Shown: positions 58,820-64,000 of the stretch, one piece after another | Layout of the letters: every line of letters begins with the position of its first letter | Position numbering within the stretch: position 1 is the stretch's first letter | Assembly (NCBI RefSeq): GCF_900182935.1 | Contig: NZ_FXUE01000003.1 | Coordinates: 248,001 to 312,000, forward strand | Source: Fibrobacter sp. UWB10 | GTDB lineage: Bacteria > Fibrobacterota > Fibrobacteria > Fibrobacterales > Fibrobacteraceae | DNA: 64,000 bases | Direction of reading: 5' to 3' | The notes under the pieces: generated by a model | Database searches by the model: none | Seen by the model: the letters and a program-made list of their open reading frames with translations, nothing else | Told to the model about the DNA's origin: nothing | Made by a program: the position numbers and the translations under genes

Positions 58820-59977
58820 TTACACGAATTTTTTCAGAATATGCTTGCTAGCGACGAAATAATCAATACCGCTAATAATGGTAATTGCGGTTATGACGCC
58901 CATCACAGCTTGCGGGAAAATTGCCCAGAATGATTGATAATTGGGGATAATTGCTTCCATCGGATCGAGGGCACCAAGCAAAATGGCGACAATACCGATA
59001 CCCTGGAGAGCCGTTTTCCATTTGCCACTACGGCGAGCCGGCATAATCAAACCTTCGCTTGCGGCAAGCGTACGGAGAGTTTCGACGCTCGATTCGCGGA
59101 AGTAAATGAGGGCTACCATCCACACCGGAGCATACCCTGTAGCGATAAAGCACATGAATATTGTCATGTTCGAAATCTTGTCGCTGAACGGGTCCAAGTA
59201 CTTGCCGAGTGTGCTCACTTCACCGAGTTTGCGGGCGAGGTAGCCATCTAAAAAGTCGGTCAGCATAAAGCCAAGCACCATCACCAACGAAAGGCTCTTG
59301 AAAACGAGGCTGTTGTTGCTGTAATCCAAATCGTTATCGTAGAAGAAAACCCACAAGAAGAACGGGGTCAACACAATGCGGCTCATGGTCAGCTGGCTTG
59401 CAATCGAAAGCGGCTTACGGTGAGCAGGATCGCGGTAATACCAATAGGCATATGCAACAGTCGAGGCGATAATCAAGAGAATTGAGGTTACCATGCAAAT
59501 TTGTTGGTAATCTTCGAGGTTCAGCAGGTACACGCCCATCGTTACCGTAATCGCAATGTTTGACAATTTGCTCCAGCGACGCTTGCGGGGGAGAGACTTT
59601 CCTTCGCGAAGAACGCCGAGGCTAAAGAGTGTGTGGGCGACAAGGCGGGCAAGCAAGAATACGCAACCGACGGCGAGCAATTTTTCGGTTTGATCGTTTT
59701 GGAGCAAGTCGCGCACGAAAATGCTGGTCATCACCACGAACGAAAGAAAACCGTCAACCACGTTCAGCCAAAGTCTATAATAGGGCTTTTCAATTTCTTG
59801 CGAACGCAGTTGGTACAAATTAACCCAGCCCATAATCAGGGCGATTGCTACTAGGGCGGTGGCGGTCTTGGCCATGCCCATCCAGATAAAGACGATGACG
59901 GCTATGAAAACCATCGCGCGCATAACGCTCCAAATGCGTGTGCGAAGTCTAATATCGGATGTCTGTTCTTGTGTCAT
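58820..59977 (-). CDS. CDP-alcohol phosphatidyltransferase family protein (PgsA-like)
   Basis: 385 residues. Many hydrophobic helices. The CDP-alcohol signature D-x2-D-G-x2-A-R-x8-G-x3-D-x3-D is complete as FLDGYLARKLGEVSTLGKYL followed by DPFSDK. Fits phosphatidylglycerophosphate synthase or a cardiolipin synthase. An N-terminal extension of about 160 residues with extra membrane helices, before the domain (MSRIVLTPFFLWVFFYDNDL), makes it about twice the usual 180-200 residues. Follows recN with 12 nt gap. Confidence 0.85.
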   Translation of the reverse strand: MTQEQTSDIRLRTRIWSVMRAMVFIAVIVFIWMGMAKTATALVAIALIMGWVNLYQLRSQEIEKPYYRLWLNVVDGFLSFVVMTSIFVRDLLQNDQTEKLLAVGCVFLLARLVAHTLFSLGVLREGKSLPRKRRWSKLSNIAITVTMGVYLLNLEDYQQICMVTSILLIIASTVAYAYWYYRDPAHRKPLSIASQLTMSRIVLTPFFLWVFFYDNDLDYSNNSLVFKSLSLVMVLGFMLTDFLDGYLARKLGEVSTLGKYLDPFSDKISNMTIFMCFIATGYAPVWMVALIYFRESSVETLRTLAASEGLIMPARRSGKWKTALQGIGIVAILLGALDPMEAIIPNYQSFWAIFPQAVMGVITAITIISGIDYFVASKHILKKFV

Positions 59978-59989
59978 TTAAAGCCTCTG

Positions 59990-61633
59990 TCAAACTTCTA
60001 AAAGTTGTCTTGCATGTTCGCGAATCGTGTCAGATTCGCCGCCGAGCATGCGAGAAAGTTCCTTGATGCGTCCATCGTGGTCGAGTTCAACCACATGCGT
60101 GTAGGTGCGGCCATCGATTTCTTCTTTGCTGACCGCGAGTTGGTTCTTGGCGCGGCTTGCCACCTGGTGCAAGTGCGTAATCGTGAGCACTTGGTGGTGC
60201 TGGCCTAAATTCTTTAATGCTTCGCCGATGCTGTTGCCGACTTCGCCGCTGATTCCAGAATCCACTTCGTCGAAAATCAAGAGGGGCACGCGGTCGAGGT
60301 CGGCCATCACGCTCTTGATCGAAAGCAGGACGCGAGACAGTTCGCCGCCCGAAACCGCTTTTTGCAGGCTCTTGAATCCTTCGCCGGGGTTTGGGGCGAG
60401 CGTAAATTCAATCTTGTCGGCACCGTTCGGCGACAAAGCCTGCATGGTAATCGATGTTGCAAAAATCGCCTTCGGCATGCCGAGTGTATTCAGAATGTCG
60501 CTAACGGCCTTGTCGTAACGGGCTGCTGCATTCTGGCGAGAAGTCGTCAGCTTGAGGGCGGTTGCCTGCAGTGCTTCGAGTGCCTTCTTGGATTGCCTGG
60601 AAAGTTCTTCCAAATCGGCGTCCAAGTTCTCGAGGCTCGAAAGTTCTTCTTTGCGTTGTGCGGTCAAGGCAATCAGGCCCGCAACATCGGTGCGGTACTT
60701 GCGCTTGAGTTTCTGAATTTGGGCAATGCGGGCATTGGCGCGGTCAATGTCGGCGGCACTCATGGCTGCCGAAGGGTGCAACCTCAACAAGTCTTTGCAA
60801 ACACTTTCGTACGGGTCAGTCACTTCTTCAAGCGACTTCAGATAATCTTCGTAGTCCGGGAGTTTTGCGGCAAGCGAACGCATCTTGGCTTGCAAAATCT
60901 GCACTTGGTCCAAAAGTCCGTTTTCGCCACCGAGCATTCCCTGAATGTCGTTCAAGTAGCGGGTTTCGGCTTCTTGCTTGCTTGCGCTGTTCACCTTTTC
61001 TTCGAGGGCTTCTTCTTCGCCTTCTTTCAGGGCTGCTTTTGAAAGCTCATCGAATTGGAACTTCAAAAAGTCCTTTTGGGCTGCCAAGTTTTTCGCGCGT
61101 TCTTCGGTTGCCTTGATTTCGTCTTGAATCTTGTTCCAGGTGGCCCATTCGCTTGTGTATTCGGCAAGCAGTTCGCCGTTTCCGGCAAAGTCATCGAGCA
61201 TCTGCGTATGGGTGCGAATGTCGCGCAGCAAGAGCTGTTCGCTCTGACCGTGCATCTGGATTAATTCTTCGCCCAGGCGCTGCAAATCGGGGAGGGCCAC
61301 TACGGCTCCGTTCACACGGGCGCGGCTCTTGCCGTTTTCCTGAATTTCGCGGCGGATAATCAGTTCGTCGTCGCTGTCGAGCTCCAGTTCTTCAAGGACT
61401 TTCTTGACCTGCGGCTCGTTTGCAATGTCGAATGTGGCTTCGACAACAGCCTTTTCTTCGCCGGTACGCACCATAGTCGATTGCGCTTTGTCGCCGCATA
61501 CAATGCGGAGCGCCTTTAAAAGCACCGATTTTCCGGCACCGGTTTCGCCGGTAATCGCAGTAAAACCATCGCGGAACGGAACTTCCGCTTGAGCAATCAA
61601 AGTAAATCCACTAATCGACAGGTGCTTTAACAT
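59990..61633 (-). CDS. recN: DNA repair protein RecN
   Basis: 547 residues. SMC-like ATPase in double-strand break repair. Walker A AITGETGAGKSVLLKALRIV (GETGAGKS at 29-36), ABC signature KAVSGGELSRVLLSIKSVMA, Walker B VPLLIFDEVDSGISGEVGNS; a coiled-coil central region (about 160-370, rich in K/E and leucine) includes NKIQDEIKATEERAKNLAAQ. LTITHLHQVASRAKNQLAVS is the H-loop. Family length is normal. Confidence 0.94.
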   Translation of the reverse strand: MLKHLSISGFTLIAQAEVPFRDGFTAITGETGAGKSVLLKALRIVCGDKAQSTMVRTGEEKAVVEATFDIANEPQVKKVLEELELDSDDELIIRREIQENGKSRARVNGAVVALPDLQRLGEELIQMHGQSEQLLLRDIRTHTQMLDDFAGNGELLAEYTSEWATWNKIQDEIKATEERAKNLAAQKDFLKFQFDELSKAALKEGEEEALEEKVNSASKQEAETRYLNDIQGMLGGENGLLDQVQILQAKMRSLAAKLPDYEDYLKSLEEVTDPYESVCKDLLRLHPSAAMSAADIDRANARIAQIQKLKRKYRTDVAGLIALTAQRKEELSSLENLDADLEELSRQSKKALEALQATALKLTTSRQNAAARYDKAVSDILNTLGMPKAIFATSITMQALSPNGADKIEFTLAPNPGEGFKSLQKAVSGGELSRVLLSIKSVMADLDRVPLLIFDEVDSGISGEVGNSIGEALKNLGQHHQVLTITHLHQVASRAKNQLAVSKEEIDGRTYTHVVELDHDGRIKELSRMLGGESDTIREHARQLLEV

Positions 61634-61671
61634 ACGGCAAATAAATTAGCAATTTAGCTTGACACTAAGTG

Positions 61672-62415
61672 TCATTTTTCGAATTCAACAACGCTTCGGT
61701 AGATGGGGCGACCTTCCTTGCGGTACTTCTTTTCGAAGCCGGTCATAATGCCTTCGGTAGGTTCTGCGGTGTTTCGTTCCAGAATTTTGCAACCCTTAAA
61801 GTTGTCGAAAACTTCGAGCGCAACTTCGTTGTATTCCTGGTGGTCGGTTCCCCAGTAGAAAATGCGCTTGCCGGGCTTTAACACGCGGGCGACTTCTACC
61901 AAAAAGTCCGGGCGCAAAAGGCGGTTCTTGTGGTGGCGTTCTTTCGGCCACGGGTCCGGGAAATACATGTGGAATGCATCTACCGTGTTGTCTTTCACGC
62001 AGTCACGCAAAAAGAAGAACACGTCGCCGCGGAGCATGGTGGCGTTGGCGAGGGCTCCTGCCTTGTCCATCTTACGCTGTGCAAACTTGGCCCAAGTGTA
62101 GTCCCATTCGCTGCCCATGATAACGGTATCCGGGTGCTTGGGAGCATATTCCGAAAGGAATCCGCCCTTGCCGCTTCCGATTTCGACTTCCACGCGGTCG
62201 CCCATATTCGGGAACATGTCTTTCCAGTTAAAGTCCAGCTTGTGGGGGAGTCCATCAGGCGTTGCAATCGGCTTACGGTCGCCGTGCGTGCGGAACACGT
62301 AATGCCAAAGGCCCTTCGATTCCGGGTCTTCTTTCAAGTCGCGGTAAAATTCAGGAATCACCACGTCCTTTTCCACTTTTTCTTCGCTTTCGTTCAATAC
62401 TTCTTCGTTTGCCAT
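61672..62415 (-). CDS. trmB: tRNA (guanine-N7)-methyltransferase
   Basis: 247 residues from ATG 62415 (MANEEVLNESEEKVEKDVVI). An ATG 11 codons upstream would read through a repeat and is rejected. Motifs of TrmB: VEVEIGSGKGGFLSEYAPKH (SAM site), GSEWDYTWAKFAQRKMDKAG, DAFHMYFPDPWPKERHHKNR (D-P-W-x-K-x-R-H-x-K-R-R type) and FYWGTDHQEYNEVALEVF. Methylates G46 of tRNA. An acidic N-terminal stretch is typical of several bacteria. Confidence 0.93.
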   Translation of the reverse strand: MANEEVLNESEEKVEKDVVIPEFYRDLKEDPESKGLWHYVFRTHGDRKPIATPDGLPHKLDFNWKDMFPNMGDRVEVEIGSGKGGFLSEYAPKHPDTVIMGSEWDYTWAKFAQRKMDKAGALANATMLRGDVFFFLRDCVKDNTVDAFHMYFPDPWPKERHHKNRLLRPDFLVEVARVLKPGKRIFYWGTDHQEYNEVALEVFDNFKGCKILERNTAEPTEGIMTGFEKKYRKEGRPIYRSVVEFEK

Positions 62416-62424
62416 AAATTCTTT

Positions 62425-62457
62425 CATCTCACATTTCACATCACACATTTCACATTT
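62425..62457. repeat. Low-complexity 'CACATTTCACATCACACATT' repeat
   Basis: CATCTCACATTTCACATCAC ACATTTCACATTT, between trmB and the RNase Z-like gene. Related to the strings at 8514-8540 and 31480-31503. It supplies an in-frame ATG upstream of trmB and is not part of the gene. Confidence 0.6.
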
Positions 62458-63344
62458 TATATAAACGCTACAACCTTATCCAAAAACTTTTCCGGAATTT
62501 CCTTTGCAATCATTTCGCGAATGTATTTTTCGGAATACTTCATCGAAAAATGTGCAAGGATAATCTTTTCGCATTTCACCTGGTCGCCCATGCGGTTCAG
62601 CGCATCTGCAATTTGGCAAATGTGTGTGTGGCCCTTCTTGTGGCTCATTTCATAGTCTTCGGGGGCAAGGAATGTGCATTCCGTAATCAGCACTTTCGAC
62701 TGGAATACGCGTTGGTTTTCCAGCAGGCTTTCTCCCATGCAATCGCCCATAAAGCTGACCAGTGGATCGTACACTTCGCGTGTAATTTCAGTACCGCTCT
62801 CGCGCAGTTTGATGATTTCGTCGGGAGTCTTTCCCAAGTATTCATCCTTGAGCTTTTTCTTGTAATGGTACAAGGTGGCGCCCATAGCGTGAATCGAGTG
62901 CTTGACTTCGAACGCTTCGAGCGCCAAGTCTTTACGGTGTTCCAAAAACTGGAGTTCACCTGCGCTCACGCCGACAATTTCGGGATAGCGGAATTTGTTT
63001 TCGGGCACGCCTTCGAACATGGCCTCGGCACGAATCCAGTCGCGAGCTCCGTCGCAAATGCGTTCGGGCATATAATAAATGCTTTCGCGTTCCACGCCCA
63101 TCATTTTGCGCAGGCTATGGTGACGCATCAGACAACGAGCATGATCGCCATGCGCGTGCGTCAGGAATACGTGATTCAAGGAGGTTGCTGAAAGCGGGCA
63201 TTCGCCCATATCAATGCAAAAATCTAGTTCCGGGAGCTGAATGTAGGTCGCAAGCCCCGAAATCGAAAAACCGACAACAGACGTGCACGAAGTGCTTACG
63301 TGCACCTGCTTTAAGGCGTTATGAATGTATTTACTTTCTGCCAT
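62457..63344 (-). CDS. Metallo-beta-lactamase-fold RNase Z-like protein
   Basis: 295 residues. VFLTHAHGDHARCLMRH has the HxHxDH metal motif. Further fold elements are CIDMGECPLSATSLNHVFLT, VSFMGDCMGESLLENQRVF (metal Asp) and IILAHFSMKYSEKYIREMIA (last His). Resembles RNase Z/arylsulfatase-type proteins, which trim tRNA 3' ends. The family exosite arm is not clearly seen. Both tRNAs of this window lack an encoded CCA, which would make RNase Z processing relevant. Assignment to RNase Z is probable, not certain. Confidence 0.75.
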   Translation of the reverse strand: MAESKYIHNALKQVHVSTSCTSVVGFSISGLATYIQLPELDFCIDMGECPLSATSLNHVFLTHAHGDHARCLMRHHSLRKMMGVERESIYYMPERICDGARDWIRAEAMFEGVPENKFRYPEIVGVSAGELQFLEHRKDLALEAFEVKHSIHAMGATLYHYKKKLKDEYLGKTPDEIIKLRESGTEITREVYDPLVSFMGDCMGESLLENQRVFQSKVLITECTFLAPEDYEMSHKKGHTHICQIADALNRMGDQVKCEKIILAHFSMKYSEKYIREMIAKEIPEKFLDKVVAFI

Positions 63345-63370
63345 GAATTTTCTACGCCAAATGTAGAAAT

Positions 63371-63402
63371 TTAGAGCTTAGAGCTTAGAACATGGCACCT
63401 AG
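63371..63402. repeat. Low-complexity 'TTAGAGCTTAGAGCTTAGAA' repeat
   Basis: TTAGAGCTTAGAGCTTAGAA CATGGCACCTAG lies upstream of the RNase Z-like gene. A partial tandem of GAGCTTA. A related string, GTAGGCAGTAGACGGTAGG, occurs at 34742-34761. Confidence 0.5.
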
Positions 63403-63420
63403 AAAAAAGCTGTTATTTTA

Positions 63421-63450
63421 ATAAAAAAGAAAAGCCCACTTTTGTAGGCT
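63421..63450 (-). terminator. Terminator after the last minus-strand gene
   Basis: AGCCCAC TTTT GTAGGCT with one mismatch, and on the minus strand a following TTTCTTTTTTAT. It ends transcription from the gene at 63481. Confidence 0.7.
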
Positions 63451-63480
63451 TCCTAAGTTCTACTAAGTAAGCTCTGTCGA

Positions 63481-64000
63481 CTACTTGGTCTTTGCGTTTT
63501 CTGCGATAAGCTTGTCGAAGTCTTCGCAGCTCAAAGCTTCAATGTGGTTACCCATGGCTACGCTACGGGTACGGGCGTTACCCTTCTTTTCGGGAATGCG
63601 GAAGCAGAAATTGTAGACGTTTCCCTTGTCGGTCGGAATGCCCATCTTGAAAATGCGGATTCGCTGGGCACCCTTGTTGTAAATTTCGTGATAATCGTAG
63701 GAATTCTTGATTTTTTCGAGGCGTTTTTGCTGGGAAAATTCAATTTCGTCGTTAATGGGGCCTTCCAATTTGAGGGGAAGGGAGTTCTGGAAACGGAGTT
63801 CCAATTCGTTGCCAGTCTTTACAATCGATGTTTCTTGCGGCTTGATCAGGTAACGCTGCTGCGGAATGTTCTTATAGGCAAAGGTATGCACCGTACGGAC
63901 TCCACACATCTCGCGCATGTCAGGCTGTTCCACAAAGTCGATATCACGGCAGATGGGGGGCATATTGGTAGGAACTTCCAGGCTTTCGCTAGTGTTGCTG
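63481..64000 (-). CDS. Unidentified protein, N-terminus outside the window
   Basis: The frame is open to base 64000, so the start may lie beyond it; an internal Met at 63963 gives at least 160 residues. The C-terminal part is basic and charged (EIEFSQQKRLEKIKNSYDYH, KMGIPTDKGNVYNFCFRIPE), with no membrane segment. Ends at a proper stop before a terminator. No family recognised. Confidence 0.6.
   Translation of the reverse strand, partial: SNTSESLEVPTNMPPICRDIDFVEQPDMREMCGVRTVHTFAYKNIPQQRYLIKPQETSIVKTGNELELRFQNSLPLKLEGPINDEIEFSQQKRLEKIKNSYDYHEIYNKGAQRIRIFKMGIPTDKGNVYNFCFRIPEKKGNARTRSVAMGNHIEALSCEDFDKLIAENAKTK

Overview
The window comes from a Fibrobacter chromosome (F. succinogenes or a close relative). 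The evidence is two Fibrobacter-type lipoproteins with poly-serine linkers and the 'Fib_succ_major' domain, three tandem members of the roughly 900-residue Fibrobacter paralogous family (TIGR02171), a two-domain GH11 xylanase with XynC architecture, a GH5 endoglucanase, and C-terminal modules resembling secretion-sorting domains. Coding density is high, operons are tight with many 1-14 nt overlaps, and no prophage, CRISPR array, rRNA or intact insertion sequence was seen. These identifications were made by reading motifs, not by database search.

Layout. 1-3835 (minus): N-terminal part of purF, a 47-residue leader-like peptide behind a secreted repeat protein, and a UbiA-type prenyltransferase. 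3881-5356: a Ser-rich lipoprotein gene bracketed by hairpin repeats. 5393-9583: rsgA, small membrane and outer-membrane proteins, nadD and an RluA-type pseudouridine synthase. 9648-15623: tRNA-Asn, another Ser-rich lipoprotein, an MBOAT O-acyltransferase with a small exported partner, two SurA-like periplasmic foldases and ftsE. 15620-19493 (minus): a CLC-type channel, a radical SAM/SPASM protein, an arginase-fold protein and an RsuA-type pseudouridine synthase. 19562-31938 (plus): an envelope block with an AlgX/AlgJ-like SGNH lipoprotein, a transglutaminase-like protein, three tandem 907-914-residue lipoproteins and a polytopic membrane protein. 31989-33380 (minus): GH5 cellulase. 33547-39108: beta-propeller protein, TrmH-family methyltransferase, surE, gyrA. 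39260-42906: two tandem GH11 xylanase genes. 42999-54582: rfbD, a zinc-ribbon microprotein, hrpA, a Nif3-like protein, an M23 peptidase, a lamin-tail/barrel/PAS/rhodanese operon, ribD. 54579-64000 (minus): sufD, sufC, dnaG, initiator tRNA, a CDP-alcohol phosphatidyltransferase, recN, trmB, an RNase Z-like protein and an unidentified partial gene.

Themes. Housekeeping genes for translation, replication, cofactors and repair alternate with cell-surface genes. The surface genes fit a plant-fibre degrader: secreted xylanases and cellulase, envelope acyl-transfer and SGNH proteins, and outer-membrane biogenesis factors. The large lipoprotein block (22310-30511) is the main region whose biological role is unknown.

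A second theme is short dispersed repeats. One family of hairpins keeps a GTTA loop and a conserved tail while the stem sequence changes on both sides. Other repeats of types widespread in bacterial genomes sit next to gene starts, and some appear to have inserted in frame inside genes (arginase-fold gene; polytopic membrane protein gene), adding repeat-encoded peptide to proteins. Some start codons were moved inward because the longest reading frame would read through a tRNA or a repeat.
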